64,000 nt of DNA from Mycobacterium sp. GA-0227b (GCF_001499855.1 NZ_LQIK01000005.1:1-64000); one strand, 5' to 3'; counted from the stretch's first letter, positions 50,869 to 61,660 are shown. A program made the numbers and translations. Notes: a model not told the origin generated them from the sequence alone.

Positions 50869-52125
50869 ATGAGCACATCGGAGCGGGAATTCGACATCGT
50901 CCTCTACGGCGCCACCGGATACGTCGGAAAGCTGACCGCTCAGTATCTGGCGAAGGCGGGTGCGAACGCGCGGGTCGCGCTGGCCGGCCGGTCACCCGAC
51001 AAGCTGCTCGCGGTGCGCGAGACACTGGGCGAATCCGCACAATCCTGGGAGCTGATCGCGGCCGACGCGTCGCAGCCCTCGACATTGAGCGCAATGGCGG
51101 CACGGACGCAGGTGGTGGTGACGACCGTCGGCCCCTACGCGAAGTATGGGCTGCCGCTGGTGGGCGCGTGCGGGGCCGCGGGCACCGACTACGCCGACCT
51201 CACCGGTGAAGCGAACTTCGTTCGCGACAGCATCCGCCTGTACCACGAACAGGCGATCGACACGGGCGCCCGGATCGTGCACTCGTGTGGATTCGACTCC
51301 GTCCCTTCGGATCTCAGCGTGTTCGCGTTGTATCGGCAGGCGGAGAAGGACAATGCCGGCGAGCTGACCGACACCAACTTCGTCGTGCGGGAGTTCGTCG
51401 GCGGCGTCTCGGGCGGCACCCTGGCGTCGATAATGGAAGTGATGCGCGTTGCCTCGACCGACCCCGAGGTGAGGCGAGCGTTGGACGATCCGTACACCCT
51501 GTCACCCAATCGCAGTGCCGAACCTGAACTCGGCGCACAGCCCGACGTGCGGTGGCGGCGCGGCCGCGAGGTCGCGCCCGAGCTCGACGGGTACTGGCTC
51601 GGACCGTTCATCATGGCGCCGGTGAACACTAGGATCGTCCGACGCAGCAACGCTTTACTGGACTACGCGTACGGACGCCGGCTGGAGTACGGCGAGCAGC
51701 AGAGCGTGGGTCGCTCGGTGCTCGCGCCGGTGGCCGCGGCGCTGGCCGCCGGTGGCAACGCCGCAACGTTGGCGCTGGGCAACCGGTTCTTCGACAAGGT
51801 GCCGGACAAACTCGTCGAACGCATCATGCCGAAGCCGGGCACGGGGCCCAGCGAACAATCCCGCGAACAGGGCCACTACACCGTCGAGACGTACACCACC
51901 ACGACCGCCGGCGCACGCTACCGGGCCACCATGGCGCAACAGGGCGACCCGGCATACAAGTCGACTTCGGTCATGCTGGGCGAGAGCGGGCTGGCCCTCG
52001 CGCTCGACAGGGATCGCCTCTCGGATCTGCGCGGTGTACTGACCCCGGCGTCGGCGATGGGCGACGCATTGTTGGCTCGATTCCCCGGGGCCGGAGTGAT
52101 ATTCGAGACCACCCGGCTCAACTGA
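50869..52125 (+). CDS. Saccharopine dehydrogenase-like / trans-acting enoyl reductase family protein
   Basis: A 418-aa Rossmann-fold oxidoreductase. It opens with FDIVLYGATGYVGKLTAQYLA (nucleotide-binding GxTGxxG) and has VVTTVGPYAKYGLPLVGACGAAGTDYADLTGE, the family signature of the mycobacterial saccharopine-dehydrogenase-like group that includes the trans-acting enoyl reductase of phthiocerol synthesis (Rv2953) and Rv2449c. It most likely reduces a lipid intermediate with NAD(P)H rather than acting in lysine metabolism; the substrate is not known. Position before valS matches Rv2449c. Confidence 0.88.
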   Translation: MSTSEREFDIVLYGATGYVGKLTAQYLAKAGANARVALAGRSPDKLLAVRETLGESAQSWELIAADASQPSTLSAMAARTQVVVTTVGPYAKYGLPLVGACGAAGTDYADLTGEANFVRDSIRLYHEQAIDTGARIVHSCGFDSVPSDLSVFALYRQAEKDNAGELTDTNFVVREFVGGVSGGTLASIMEVMRVASTDPEVRRALDDPYTLSPNRSAEPELGAQPDVRWRRGREVAPELDGYWLGPFIMAPVNTRIVRRSNALLDYAYGRRLEYGEQQSVGRSVLAPVAAALAAGGNAATLALGNRFFDKVPDKLVERIMPKPGTGPSEQSREQGHYTVETYTTTTAGARYRATMAQQGDPAYKSTSVMLGESGLALALDRDRLSDLRGVLTPASAMGDALLARFPGAGVIFETTRLN

Positions 52126-52228
52126 TCGGGACTACCCGAACCGCTGTCAATCACGATCCATTGCATTAGTGTCGTCACCGCGGTTGTGCAATTCCCGGCG
52201 ACATCCCAGCAACGAAGGTGGACATGCA

Positions 52229-52849
52229 ATGGCTGGACTCGACGAACTGTTCGCTCAAATTCCGGTGCAGGACATCGCGAAGAAGGTCGGCGCCGATGAA
52301 GGCGAAGTGAACAACGCGATTCGCACGCTGGTACCGGCGCTCGTCGGTGGTGTGGCGGAGAACGTCCAAGCCAACGAGATCGACTCCGGCGACCTCGAGT
52401 CAGCTGTTGCTCAGGAGGGCAGCAGCGACCTGCTTGACGGCGGGGTCAACGTCGACGCGGTCGACGCCAACCGAGGCGACCAGTACGTCGCGAAGATCTT
52501 CGGCGGCAACGACAGCAATGCGGTCGCGTCGGCGCTGGCCGGCGGCGGCGCAAGCAACAGCGACCTGATCCAGAAGCTGCTGCCGATCCTGGCCCCGATC
52601 GTGCTCGCATACATCGGCAAGCAACTGTCCGGCGGGACCACCCCGGCCCAGCCCCAGGCGCAGGAGCCCGCGGCGCAATCCGGCGGCGGCCTGGGCGACG
52701 TGCTGGGCAGCATCCTCGGTGGCGCCGGCGGCGCGGGCGGCGGGAACAATCCGCTCGGCAGCATTCTGGGCAGTGTGCTCGGCGGTGGCGGCGGCAAGGG
52801 TGGCGGACTCGGCGACATCCTCGGCGGGTTGCTCGGCGGCAAGAGGTAG
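52229..52849 (+). CDS. DUF937 family protein with Gly/Leu-rich tail
   Basis: A 206-aa protein. Residues about 1-130 are a helical DUF937 domain (MAGLDELFAQIPVQDIAKK, ALVGGVAENVQANE, LIQKLLPILAPIVLAYIGKQL). The tail (about 145-206) is low complexity: GLGDVLGSILGG-type units repeated with Gly runs, ending LGGLLGGKR. DUF937 proteins are widespread with no settled role; bacterial homologues such as YidB are related. No signal peptide. AAGGTGG precedes ATG 52229. Confidence 0.85.
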   Translation: MAGLDELFAQIPVQDIAKKVGADEGEVNNAIRTLVPALVGGVAENVQANEIDSGDLESAVAQEGSSDLLDGGVNVDAVDANRGDQYVAKIFGGNDSNAVASALAGGGASNSDLIQKLLPILAPIVLAYIGKQLSGGTTPAQPQAQEPAAQSGGGLGDVLGSILGGAGGAGGGNNPLGSILGSVLGGGGGKGGGLGDILGGLLGGKR

Positions 52850-52889
52850 GCAGTTCACACCGCGTGAGCTCGACCTCGCGCCGTCTCCC

Positions 52890-52895
52890 TAGAAT
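52890..52895 (+). promoter_or_regulatory. -10 box of a probably leaderless promoter for valS
   Basis: TAGAAT, a strong -10 match, ends 6 nt before the GTG at 52902. It would start the valS-folC-DUF4233 transcript. Confidence 0.55.
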
Positions 52896-52901
52896 TGCGG
52901 G

Positions 52902-55580
52902 GTGACCGCCAGCGCTCGTTCCGATTCCGGCACCTCGCCGGTGACCGCTCTGCCCAAGTCCTGGAACCCGGGCGAGGTGGAGAGCGACATCTACGAGGGC
53001 TGGGTCAGGGCCGGCTACTTCACCGCCGACGCGGCCAGCAGCAAGCCCGCCTACTCCATCGTGCTGCCCCCGCCGAACGTGACCGGCAATCTGCACATGG
53101 GGCACGCGCTGGACCACACGCTGATGGACGCGCTGTGCCGGCGCAAGCGGATGCAGGGCTACGAGGTGCTGTGGCTGCCGGGCATGGACCACGCCGGCAT
53201 CGCCACCCAGACGGTCGTGGAGAAGCAACTCGCCGTCGACGGCAAGACCAAGGAGGATTTCGGCCGCGAGCTGTTCGTCGACAAGGTCTGGGACTGGAAG
53301 CGGGAATCCGGCGGCACGATCGGCGCACAGATGCGTCGCCTCGGCGACGGCGTGGACTGGAGCCGTGACCGGTTCACCATGGACGACGGCCTGTCGCGCG
53401 CGGTGCGCACCATCTTCAAGCGCCTCTACGACGCCGGCCTCATCTACCAGGCTGAGCGACTGGTCAACTGGTCGCCGGTGCTCGAGACCGCGATCTCCGA
53501 CCTCGAGGTCAAATACGACGACATCGAGGGCGAGCTGGTGTCGTTCCGCTACGGCTCACTCAACGATGACGAACCGCACATCGTGGTCGCCACCACCCGC
53601 GTCGAGACAATGCTGGGCGACACCGCGATCGCCGTGCACCCCGACGACGAGCGCTACCGCGACCTGGTCGGCAAGACGCTGCCACACCCGTTCATCGACC
53701 GCGAGATCGTGATCGTCGCCGACGAGCACGTCGACCCCGAATTCGGCACCGGCGCGGTCAAAGTCACCCCCGCGCACGACCCGAACGACTTCGAGATCGG
53801 CCTGCGGCATGCGCTGCCGATGCCGTCGATCATGGACACCAAGGGCCGAATCACCGGCACCGAAACGGAATTCGACGGCCAGGACCGCTTCGAGGCGCGC
53901 GTCAAGGTGCGCGAAGCGCTGGCGCGTGAGGGCCGTATCGTCGCCGAGAAGAGGCCGTACGTGCACAGCGTCGGGCACTCCGAGCGCAGTGGTGAGCCGA
54001 TCGAGCCCCGGCTGTCGTTGCAGTGGTGGGTCAAGGTCGACGCGCTGGCCAAGGCGGCCGGCGACGCGGTTCGCAACGGCGACACCGTGATCCACCCGTC
54101 CAGCCTCGAACCGCGCTGGTTCGCGTGGGTTGACAACATGCACGACTGGTGCATCTCCCGGCAGTTGTGGTGGGGCCACCGCATCCCGATCTGGCACGGA
54201 CCCAACGGCGAGACGGTGTGCGTCGGCCCGGACGAGACACCGCCGCAGGGCTGGGAGCAGGACCCCGACGTGCTCGACACCTGGTTCAGCTCGGCGCTGT
54301 GGCCGTTCTCCACGATGGGGTGGCCCGAGCACACCGCCGACCTCGCCAAGTTCTATCCGACCACCGTCCTGGTGACCGGCTACGACATCCTGTTCTTCTG
54401 GGTGGCGCGGATGATGATGTTCGGAACATTCGTGTCCGACGATCGGGCGATCACGCTGAACGGTCAGCGTGGCCCGCAGGTCCCGTTCCAGAACGTCTTC
54501 CTGCACGGCCTGATCCGCGACGAGCACGGCCGCAAGATGAGCAAGTCGCGCGGCAACGGCATCGACCCTCTGGACTGGGTGGAGCTCTTCGGCGCCGACG
54601 CGTTGCGGTTCACGTTGGCGCGGGGCGCCAGCCCCGGCGGCGACCTCTCCATCGGTGAGGACCACGCCCGCGCGTCGCGCAACTTCGCCACCAAGCTGTT
54701 CAACGCGACCCGCTTCGCTCTGATGAACGGCGCCGCGCCCGCACCGCTGCCGGACGTCGGCGAACTGACCGACGCCGACCGGTGGATCCTCGGCCGAATG
54801 GAACAGGTTCGCGCCGAGGTGGATTCGGCGTTCGAGGCGTACGAGTTCAACCGCGCATGTGAGTCGCTCTACCACTTCGCCTGGGACGAGTTCTGCGACT
54901 GGTACGTGGAGCTGGCCAAGGTGCAGCTAGCGTCCCAGCAAGAAAGCAGTGTCGGCCACACGACCGCGGTGTTGGCGGCCGTGCTCGACACCCTGCTCAA
55001 GCTGCTGCATCCGGTGATGCCGTTCGTCACCGAGGTGCTGTGGAAGACCCTGACCGGGGGTGAGTCGCTGGTGATCGCCGACTGGCCGACGCCTTCCGGT
55101 TTCGAGCTGGATTCGGTTGCCGGGCAGCGGATCGACGATATGCAGAAGCTGATCACCGAGGTGCGTCGCTTCCGCAGCGACCAGGGCCTGGGCGACCGGC
55201 AGAAGGTGCCGGCGCGGTTGTCCGACATCGCCGGCGCGGACCTGCGGGCACAGGTGCCCGCGGTCCGGTCGCTTGCCTGGCTGACCGCCGACGGCGATGG
55301 ATTCCACCCGACCGCAGCAATCGAGGTGCGGCTGTCCCGCGGCACCGTGACCGTCGAAGTGGACACGTCGGGCACGGTGGACCTGGCCGCCGAGCGGCGT
55401 CGGCTCGAGAAGGATCTGGCGGGCGCGCAAAAGGAATTGGCCAGCACCACAGGCAAACTCGGAAACGAGGCGTTCCTCGCCAAGGCGCCCGCCGACGTCG
55501 TCGAGAAGATCCGCGACCGTCAGCAGCTGGCGCGGGAAGAGGTCGACCGCATCACGGCTCGGCTGGCCGGCCTCCCATGA
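52902..55580 (+). CDS. valS: Valyl-tRNA synthetase
   Basis: An 892-aa class Ia synthetase that charges tRNA-Val. HIGH-type signature [15 protein letters not shown] lies near residue 48, the editing CP1 domain occupies about 200-350, and KMSKS is intact ([14 protein letters not shown], about 545). The C-terminal anticodon-binding domain ends in a coiled-coil arm ([19 protein letters not shown]), as normal for ValRS. Cytosolic. ATGA overlap with folC. Confidence 0.97.
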   Translation: MTASARSDSGTSPVTALPKSWNPGEVESDIYEGWVRAGYFTADAASSKPAYSIVLPPPNVTGNLHMGHALDHTLMDALCRRKRMQGYEVLWLPGMDHAGIATQTVVEKQLAVDGKTKEDFGRELFVDKVWDWKRESGGTIGAQMRRLGDGVDWSRDRFTMDDGLSRAVRTIFKRLYDAGLIYQAERLVNWSPVLETAISDLEVKYDDIEGELVSFRYGSLNDDEPHIVVATTRVETMLGDTAIAVHPDDERYRDLVGKTLPHPFIDREIVIVADEHVDPEFGTGAVKVTPAHDPNDFEIGLRHALPMPSIMDTKGRITGTETEFDGQDRFEARVKVREALAREGRIVAEKRPYVHSVGHSERSGEPIEPRLSLQWWVKVDALAKAAGDAVRNGDTVIHPSSLEPRWFAWVDNMHDWCISRQLWWGHRIPIWHGPNGETVCVGPDETPPQGWEQDPDVLDTWFSSALWPFSTMGWPEHTADLAKFYPTTVLVTGYDILFFWVARMMMFGTFVSDDRAITLNGQRGPQVPFQNVFLHGLIRDEHGRKMSKSRGNGIDPLDWVELFGADALRFTLARGASPGGDLSIGEDHARASRNFATKLFNATRFALMNGAAPAPLPDVGELTDADRWILGRMEQVRAEVDSAFEAYEFNRACESLYHFAWDEFCDWYVELAKVQLASQQESSVGHTTAVLAAVLDTLLKLLHPVMPFVTEVLWKTLTGGESLVIADWPTPSGFELDSVAGQRIDDMQKLITEVRRFRSDQGLGDRQKVPARLSDIAGADLRAQVPAVRSLAWLTADGDGFHPTAAIEVRLSRGTVTVEVDTSGTVDLAAERRRLEKDLAGAQKELASTTGKLGNEAFLAKAPADVVEKIRDRQQLAREEVDRITARLAGLP

Positions 55581-56998
55581 CTGAGCCGGTTCCGACGCCG
55601 GACGAAATCGCAGCGCTTCTCCAGGTCGAGCACCTGCTCGACCAGCGCTGGCCCGAAACCAAACTCGAGCCGAGCACGACCCGCATCTCGGCGCTGCTGG
55701 AACTGCTCGGCTCGCCGCAGCGTGGCTACCCATCCATCCACATCGCGGGCACCAACGGCAAGACCTCGGTGGCACGGATGGTCGACGCCCTGCTGACCGC
55801 GCTGCACCGTCGCACCGGGCGGACCACCAGCCCGCACCTGCAGTCCGCCGTCGAGCGGATCTCGATCGACGGCAAGCCGATCAGCCCGGCGCTGTATGTG
55901 CAGACCTACCGCGAGATCGAACCGTTCGTGCAACTGGTCGATCAGCAGTCCGAAGCGGGGCTCCTCGGGGGGGAGGGCCCGCCATTGAGCAAGTTCGAAG
56001 TGGTGACCGCGATGGCGTTCGCCGCGTTCGCCGACGCGCCGATCGACGTCGCCGTCGTCGAGGTGGGCCTCGGTGGGCGCTGGGACGCGACGAACGTCGT
56101 CAACGCGCCCGTCGCGGTCATCACCCCGATCGGGGTGGACCATGCCGAATACCTCGGCGACACCATCGCCGAGATCGCCGCGGAGAAGGCCGGAATCATC
56201 ACCAAGCAGGACGACGACCTCGTTCCGACCGACACTGTTGCGGTGATCGGCCGTCAGGCGCCCGAAGCGATGGAGGTGCTGTTGGCCCAGGTGGTGCGCG
56301 CGGATGCGGCCGTCGCACGTGAGGACTCCGAGTTCGCGGTGCTGGGCAGGCAGGTCGCGGTCGGCGGGCAGCTGCTCGAATTGCAGGGACTCGGCGGCCG
56401 CTACTCCGACATCTTCCTGCCGCTGCACGGCGAACACCAGGCGCACAACGCAGTGCTGGCGCTGGCGGCCGTCGAGGCGTTCTTCGGCGCCGGCGCAGAA
56501 CGCCAACTCGACGTGGACGCGGTCCGGGCGGGCTTCGCCGCGGTGACCAGTCCGGGGCGACTGGAGCGGATGCGCAGCGCACCAACGGTTTTCATTGATG
56601 CCGCCCATAATCCGGCGGGTGCTGCGGCGCTGGCGCAGGCGCTGCAGGAGGAGTTCGACTTCCGCTTCCTCGTCGGCGTCGTTTCGGTGATGGGCGACAA
56701 GGACGTCGACGGCATCCTGGCAGCGCTGGAGCCGGCGTTCGACCAGATCGTCATCACCCACAACGGATCCCCCCGCGCGCTCGACGTCGAGGCGCTGGCG
56801 GTGCGGGCCGAGGAGAGGTTCGGCCCCGAACGGGTGGTCACCGCCGCCACGCTGCCCGACGCGATCGAGACCGCCACCGCGATCGTCGAGGATGCCAGTG
56901 ACGAGGGCGAACTGTTCGGCGGCGCCGGGATGGTGATCACCGGCTCGGTGGTCACCGCCGGAGCGGCGCGCACGCTGTTCGGAAAGGACCCGCAGTGA
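55577..56998 (+). CDS. folC: Folylpolyglutamate synthase / dihydrofolate synthase
   Basis: A 473-aa Mur-ligase-like enzyme that adds glutamate to folates and, in the bifunctional form, makes dihydrofolate from dihydropteroate. Evidence: the P-loop [19 protein letters not shown] near residue 57, the Mg-site region [14 protein letters not shown], the second signature [12 protein letters not shown] and [12 protein letters not shown]. It overlaps both neighbours (ATGA with valS, GTGA with the DUF4233 gene), so the three are one unit. Orthologue of Rv2447c. Confidence 0.95.
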   Translation: MTEPVPTPDEIAALLQVEHLLDQRWPETKLEPSTTRISALLELLGSPQRGYPSIHIAGTNGKTSVARMVDALLTALHRRTGRTTSPHLQSAVERISIDGKPISPALYVQTYREIEPFVQLVDQQSEAGLLGGEGPPLSKFEVVTAMAFAAFADAPIDVAVVEVGLGGRWDATNVVNAPVAVITPIGVDHAEYLGDTIAEIAAEKAGIITKQDDDLVPTDTVAVIGRQAPEAMEVLLAQVVRADAAVAREDSEFAVLGRQVAVGGQLLELQGLGGRYSDIFLPLHGEHQAHNAVLALAAVEAFFGAGAERQLDVDAVRAGFAAVTSPGRLERMRSAPTVFIDAAHNPAGAAALAQALQEEFDFRFLVGVVSVMGDKDVDGILAALEPAFDQIVITHNGSPRALDVEALAVRAEERFGPERVVTAATLPDAIETATAIVEDASDEGELFGGAGMVITGSVVTAGAARTLFGKDPQ

Positions 56999-57423
56999 CC
57001 GACCCTGCGCCCCAGCCGCAACCCGATCCCGATGCCGCCGGCTCCGCGGCTCCGGACCCGTGGCGGAGCTTCCGTGGCGTGATGGCGGGCACGCTGATAC
57101 TGGAAGCCATCGTGGTGCTGCTGGCACTGCCGGTGGTCGGACGGGTCGGCGGCGGCCTGACCGTGGTCAGCGGCGGCTACCTCGTCGGGCTGGCGGTGGT
57201 GTTGGTGCTGCTGGCCGGTGTGCAGGGCAGACCATGGGCCATCTGGGTGAACCTGTTCATGCAGGTGGTGCTGATCGCCGGCGTCGTCGTGCACGGCGCG
57301 ATCGGCTTCATCGGTGTCGTGTTCCTGGTGGTCTGGCTCGTGATCGCCTATCTGCGCGCCGAGGTGCTGCGCAGGCAGAAGCGTGGCCTTCTGCCGGGAC
57401 AGCAGCAGCGTCCTCCCGAGTAG
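56995..57423 (+). CDS. DUF4233 domain membrane protein
   Basis: A 142-aa protein with a Pro-rich N-terminus (about 1-22) and four hydrophobic helices: GTLILEAIVVLLALPVV, YLVGLAVVLVLLAGV, NLFMQVVLIAGVVVHGA and VVFLVVWLVIAYL. It ends in a basic cytosolic tail. It matches the actinobacterial DUF4233 family always found between folC and ndk (Rv2446c). Its role is unknown; cotranscription with folC is supported by the GTGA overlap. Confidence 0.88.
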   Translation: MTDPAPQPQPDPDAAGSAAPDPWRSFRGVMAGTLILEAIVVLLALPVVGRVGGGLTVVSGGYLVGLAVVLVLLAGVQGRPWAIWVNLFMQVVLIAGVVVHGAIGFIGVVFLVVWLVIAYLRAEVLRRQKRGLLPGQQQRPPE

Positions 57424-57434
57424 TGTTCGGCAGT

Positions 57435-57440
57435 TATTCT
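57435..57440 (+). promoter_or_regulatory. -10 box of a probably leaderless promoter for ndk
   Basis: TATTCT, close to TATAAT, ends 7 nt before the GTG at 57448. Confidence 0.5.
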
Positions 57441-57447
57441 GTCGGCC

Positions 57448-57867
57448 GTGACTGAGCCGACTGAGCGGACCCTCGTGTTGATCAAGCCCGACGGCGTCAG
57501 ACGACGCCTCGTCGGCGAGATTCTCGGCCGAATCGAACGCAAGGGCCTGTCCATCGCCGCGCTGCAACTCGTGACCGTCGGCGACGACCTGGCGCGCCGG
57601 CACTACGCCGAGCACGAAGGCAAGCCGTTCTTCGGGTCGCTGCTCGACTTCATCACGTCCGGCCCGGTCGTGGCGGCGATCGTCGAGGGGCCGCGCGCGA
57701 TCGCGGCGTTCCGGCAGATCGCCGGCGGAACCGATCCGGTAGAGAAGGCCACGCCGGGCACCATCCGCGGTGATCTGGCCCTGATCACCCAGGACAACCT
57801 GGTGCACGGTTCGGATTCGGCGGAGTCGGCGGCCCGCGAGATCGAACTCTGGTTCCCCGACACGTAG
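57448..57867 (+). CDS. ndk: Nucleoside diphosphate kinase
   Basis: A 139-aa enzyme that equalises nucleoside triphosphate pools through a phosphohistidine. It begins [20 protein letters not shown] and carries the active-site block [20 protein letters not shown] with the catalytic His. Normal length; hexamer-forming in mycobacteria. GTG start with a -10 box 7 nt upstream. Orthologue of Rv2445c. Confidence 0.96.
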   Translation: MTEPTERTLVLIKPDGVRRRLVGEILGRIERKGLSIAALQLVTVGDDLARRHYAEHEGKPFFGSLLDFITSGPVVAAIVEGPRAIAAFRQIAGGTDPVEKATPGTIRGDLALITQDNLVHGSDSAESAAREIELWFPDT

Positions 57868-58173
57868 CAAGATCGGGGCCCAGCTCGCACAGCCTGGTCA
57901 GGCGGGTTGGCGTGATGTGGGATACTTGGCTCGGGTAGCCGGCCATCAACCGGGGCCGGACGCCCGAATGAAGACTTAGACGTGCGCGACCATCGCCACG
58001 CGTGATGCGGCGCCGACCGTCCAGCCATCATTCAGACCGGCACCGGGATGGTTCACCAGTGGACCGCCCGGAGCGAGACCACAACAAGCCCGGGCGAAGT
58101 CACCCGGGTCAATAGCGGAAGCCCTCGCGTGGCCGCGTCGATCGAGACGCGCCCGGGGGCTTAAGGAGAATAC
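57868..58173 (+). promoter_or_regulatory. Long leader and promoter region of rne
   Basis: There is no gene in this 306-nt gap. GATACT at 57921-57926 is a good -10 candidate, giving a leader of about 240 nt before the GTG at 58174. The leader is GC-rich with several self-complementary segments and ends in AAGGAGAA, a strong ribosome-binding site. A long leader fits the general pattern of RNase E controlling its own mRNA; here that is inference. Confidence 0.5.
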
Positions 58174-60873
58174 GTGGCCGAAGATGCCCCAACCGAAGAC
58201 CTTTCAGAAGACACGCGACACGCGGAGGACAGCCAGCCGGAGGAGTCGGCGACCGAAACCGCCGACGCGGCCGGGCCTCCTTCCGACGGTGACCAGCCCG
58301 AATCCCAATTGACCTCGGAAGCGTCCGCGGCGAGCCCCCAGGAGCACGCCGACTACCTTCCGCTGTTCGTGGCGCCGCAACCCGTCCGGTTCGACTACGA
58401 CGCTGACGCCGCCGACGACGATGACGAGGACGACGACAGCGACGACGGCCAGGACACCGACGATGACCAGTCCGAACGGCCATCCGGACGGCGTCGTCGC
58501 CGGGGCCGGCCCGGGCGGGGCCGCGGCCGCGGCGAGCAGAACGGCGACGACGCCGACTCCGACAGCGACAACGACCAGGGCGGCGAGCAGGACAGCGACG
58601 ACTCGGACGACTCAGATGACGAGTCCGGTGACGACGAGAACGCCGGCGCCGACGGTGCCACCCGCCGCCGCCGCCGCCGACGCCGCCGCAAATCCGGCTC
58701 AGGGGACGACAGCGACGGAGGCACGTCGCCCGACGACCCGCCCAACACCGTCGTCCACGAGCGTGAGCCGCGGAAGTCCGCGAGGGGCGACAAGTCCGGC
58801 CAAAGTGGCGACGGCGAGATCCAGGGCATCAGCGGATCGACCCGGCTGGAGGCCAAGCGGCAGCGCAGGCGCGACGGCCGCGACGCCGGCAGGCGCCGCC
58901 CGCCGATCCTGAGCGAAGCCGAGTTCCTGGCCCGGCGCGAGGCCGTCGAGCGGATGATGGTCGTCCGCGACAAGGTCCGCACCGAACCGCCTCACGAAGG
59001 CGCCCGCTACACCCAGATCGCCGTGCTCGAAGACGGCGTCGTGGTGGAGCACTTCGTTACGTCGGCGGCTTCGGCCAGCCTGGTCGGCAACATCTACCTC
59101 GGCATCGTGCAGAACGTGCTGCCGTCGATGGAGGCGGCGTTCGTCGACATCGGCCGCGGCCGCAACGGTGTGCTCTACGCCGGCGAGGTGAACTGGGAGG
59201 CCGCTGGCCTCGGCGGGCAGAACCGCAAGATCGAGCAGGCCCTCAAGCCGGGCGACTACGTCGTCGTGCAGGTCAGCAAGGACCCGGTCGGCCACAAGGG
59301 CGCCCGGCTGACGACGCAGGTGTCGTTGGCCGGCCGCTATCTGGTCTACGTGCCGGGAGCCTCGTCGACCGGCATCAGCCGCAAGCTGCCCGACACCGAG
59401 CGTCAGCGGCTCAAGGAGATTCTGCGGGAGGTCGTGCCGCCCGACGCCGGGGTGATCATCCGCACCGCGTCGGAGGGCGTGAAGGAAGAAGACATCCGCA
59501 ACGACGTCGAACGCCTCGCCAAGCGGTGGGCGGAGATCGAGGCCAAGGCCGCGGAGATCACCGCGAAGAAGGCCGGCGCGGCAGTCGCTCTCTATGAAGA
59601 GCCCGATGTGCTGGTCAAGGTGATCCGCGACCTGTTCAACGAGGACTTCACCGGCTTGACAGTGTCCGGCGACGAGGCCTGGAACACCATCAACGAATAC
59701 GTGAATTCCGTTGCGCCGGAACTGCTTCCGCGCCTGACGAAGTACGAGCCCGTGTCACCCGACGGTCCCGACGTGTTCGCGGTGCACCGCATCGACGAGC
59801 AGCTCACCAAGGCGATGGACCGCAAGGTGTGGTTGCCGTCGGGCGGCACGCTGGTCATCGACCGCACCGAGGCGATGACCGTCATCGACGTCAACACCGG
59901 CAAGTTCACCGGCTCCGGCGGCAACCTCGAACAGACCGTCACGCGCAACAACCTCGAGGCGGCCGAGGAGATCGTGCGCCAACTGCGGTTGCGTGACATC
60001 GGCGGCATCGTCGTCATCGACTTCATCGACATGGTGCTCGAGTCGAACCGCGACCTGGTGCTGCGCAGGCTGACCGAAGCGCTGGCCCGGGACCGCACCC
60101 GACACCAGGTCTCCGAGGTGACCTCCTTGGGCCTCGTGCAGTTGACGCGCAAGCGGCTCGGCACCGGTCTGGTGGAGGCGTTCTCGACCTCGTGCACCCA
60201 CTGCGGCGGGCGGGGGATCGTGCTGCACGGCGACCCGGTTGACTCCATGTCGAGCGCCGGACGCAAGTCCGACGGCGGTGGCGGTCGGCGAGGTAAGCGG
60301 GGTAAGCGGGGCGGGAAGTCCGACGATGTGGCGGTCGCCAAGGTGCCGCCGCATCCGGCAGGCGAACACCCGATGTTCAAGGCGATGGCGGCCGCCAACG
60401 GTCGTCACGACGAGGACGAGGACGAGACCGAGGAGCAGAAGCCCGTCGAGGAGGTCGCTGCGGCCGATTCGGAGGCCATCCGCGCCGCGGTGACCGAGAC
60501 CGACGACGAGGACCTCGAGGACGAGGATTACGACGACTCGGACGAGGACTCGGACGACGATTCGGACGAGGACTCCGACGACGATTCGGACGAGGACTCC
60601 GACGACGACGAGATCGATCTGGATTCCGACGACGATGAGGACGACATCGACGACGACATCGAGGTCATCGACGAAGACTCCGACGAGTCCGACGACGACG
60701 ATTCCGATGACGAGTCCGACGACGATTCGGACGAGGATGACGACGATTCGGACGACGACTCGCAGGGGTACGGCGCGAACGGGGCCCCATCGACGGCGAC
60801 AACGGCCTCCGGTGGGCGGCATCGGCGCCGGGCGGCCGCTCGGGCCGCGGGTCCACCGGCCCACGAGGGCTGA
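58174..60873 (+). CDS. rne: Ribonuclease E/G
   Basis: An 899-aa endoribonuclease central to rRNA processing and mRNA turnover. The catalytic core spans about residues 270-690: the S1 domain (HFVTSAASASLVGNIYLGIV), the DNase-I-like region with catalytic Asp in TVIDVNTGKFTG and DIGGIVVIDFIDM, and the zinc-link CTHCGGRG. The core is flanked by long disordered arms: an Asp/Ser/Glu- and Arg-rich N-terminal arm (1-265), and a C-terminal arm after about 690 dominated by DSDDD-type acidic runs (about 760-870). Mycobacterial RNase E is known for such scaffolding arms. GTG start after AAGGAGAA. Orthologue of Rv2444c. Confidence 0.96.
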   Translation: MAEDAPTEDLSEDTRHAEDSQPEESATETADAAGPPSDGDQPESQLTSEASAASPQEHADYLPLFVAPQPVRFDYDADAADDDDEDDDSDDGQDTDDDQSERPSGRRRRRGRPGRGRGRGEQNGDDADSDSDNDQGGEQDSDDSDDSDDESGDDENAGADGATRRRRRRRRRKSGSGDDSDGGTSPDDPPNTVVHEREPRKSARGDKSGQSGDGEIQGISGSTRLEAKRQRRRDGRDAGRRRPPILSEAEFLARREAVERMMVVRDKVRTEPPHEGARYTQIAVLEDGVVVEHFVTSAASASLVGNIYLGIVQNVLPSMEAAFVDIGRGRNGVLYAGEVNWEAAGLGGQNRKIEQALKPGDYVVVQVSKDPVGHKGARLTTQVSLAGRYLVYVPGASSTGISRKLPDTERQRLKEILREVVPPDAGVIIRTASEGVKEEDIRNDVERLAKRWAEIEAKAAEITAKKAGAAVALYEEPDVLVKVIRDLFNEDFTGLTVSGDEAWNTINEYVNSVAPELLPRLTKYEPVSPDGPDVFAVHRIDEQLTKAMDRKVWLPSGGTLVIDRTEAMTVIDVNTGKFTGSGGNLEQTVTRNNLEAAEEIVRQLRLRDIGGIVVIDFIDMVLESNRDLVLRRLTEALARDRTRHQVSEVTSLGLVQLTRKRLGTGLVEAFSTSCTHCGGRGIVLHGDPVDSMSSAGRKSDGGGGRRGKRGKRGGKSDDVAVAKVPPHPAGEHPMFKAMAAANGRHDEDEDETEEQKPVEEVAAADSEAIRAAVTETDDEDLEDEDYDDSDEDSDDDSDEDSDDDSDEDSDDDEIDLDSDDDEDDIDDDIEVIDEDSDESDDDDSDDESDDDSDEDDDDSDDDSQGYGANGAPSTATTASGGRHRRRAAARAAGPPAHEG

Positions 60874-60914
60874 CCGGTGGCGTTCGCCGCCCACGACGCG
60901 TGACCTGCGGTGAT

Positions 60915-60944
60915 TTGACCCTCGTCCGGCGACTCAAGTAGCCT
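60915..60944 (+). promoter_or_regulatory. SigA-type promoter of rplU-rpmA
   Basis: TTGACC (60915-60920), 18-nt spacer, TAGCCT (60939-60944). Transcription would start near 60951, giving a leader of about 115 nt before rplU. Confidence 0.6.
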
Positions 60945-61065
60945 TGAGCAGTTGTCGCCAGGCTCTGGACCAAGTGGAGTCGGCGACACTCCGAGATCCG
61001 GAAACCCAGACATGCGCAGCAGCAAGTCGCGCGCGCCCAGTGAACGACGTAGGAGTAGCAAGACG

Positions 61066-61389
61066 ATGGCAGCCGAAAAGGTTACGTACGCAATCGTCAA
61101 GACCGGCGGCAAGCAGTACAAGGTCGCCGTCGGCGACGTGGTGAAGGTCGAGAAGCTCGATTCCGAGCCCGGCTCCAACGTCTCGCTGCCCGTTGCGCTG
61201 GTCGTCGACGGGGCGAAGGTCACCGCGGACGCCAAGGCGCTGGAGAAGGTCGCGGTCACCGGCGAGGTGCTCGAGCACACCAAGGGCCCGAAGATCCGCA
61301 TCCACAAGTTCAAGAACAAGACCGGCTATCACAAGCGGCAGGGACACCGTCAGCAGCTGACGGTCCTCAAGGTCACCGGCATCAAGTAG
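61066..61389 (+). CDS. rplU: Large-subunit ribosomal protein L21
   Basis: A 107-aa ribosomal protein that binds 23S rRNA. The family pattern is complete: [20 protein letters not shown] at the N-terminus and [23 protein letters not shown] at the C-terminus. ATG 61066 follows AGGAG at 61051-61055. It lies 13 nt from rpmA in the usual L21-L27-Obg order. Confidence 0.97.
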   Translation: MAAEKVTYAIVKTGGKQYKVAVGDVVKVEKLDSEPGSNVSLPVALVVDGAKVTADAKALEKVAVTGEVLEHTKGPKIRIHKFKNKTGYHKRQGHRQQLTVLKVTGIK

Positions 61390-61402
61390 GAGCGACGACG
61401 AC

Positions 61403-61660
61403 ATGGCACACAAGAAGGGCGCTTCCAGCTCGCGTAACGGTCGCGACTCCGCCGCACAGCGGCTCGGCGTCAAGCGGTTCGGCGGCCAGATCGTCAAGGC
61501 CGGCGAGATCATCGTGCGCCAGCGGGGTACTCATTTCCATCCCGGCACCAACGTCGGCCGTGGCGGCGACGACACGCTGTTCGCGACGGCTCCCGGCGCT
61601 GTCACATTCGGCAGCAAGCGCGGCCGCAAGACGGTCAGCGTTCTCCGACCAGAGGCTTAA
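61403..61660 (+). CDS. rpmA: Large-subunit ribosomal protein L27
   Basis: An 85-aa ribosomal protein starting [20 protein letters not shown], whose flexible basic N-terminus reaches the peptidyl-transferase centre. There is no processed leader before AHKKG, as expected outside Firmicutes. [19 protein letters not shown] is the family core. Cotranscribed with rplU. Confidence 0.97.
   Translation: MAHKKGASSSRNGRDSAAQRLGVKRFGGQIVKAGEIIVRQRGTHFHPGTNVGRGGDDTLFATAPGAVTFGSKRGRKTVSVLRPEA

Noticed and set aside
60528-61319. 263-codon minus-strand Ser-rich frame opposite the rne tail and rplU
   Set aside because: It is the antisense of the GAC/TCC-rich acidic tract, which gives Ser-rich products by composition, and it conflicts with the rplU coding sequence.
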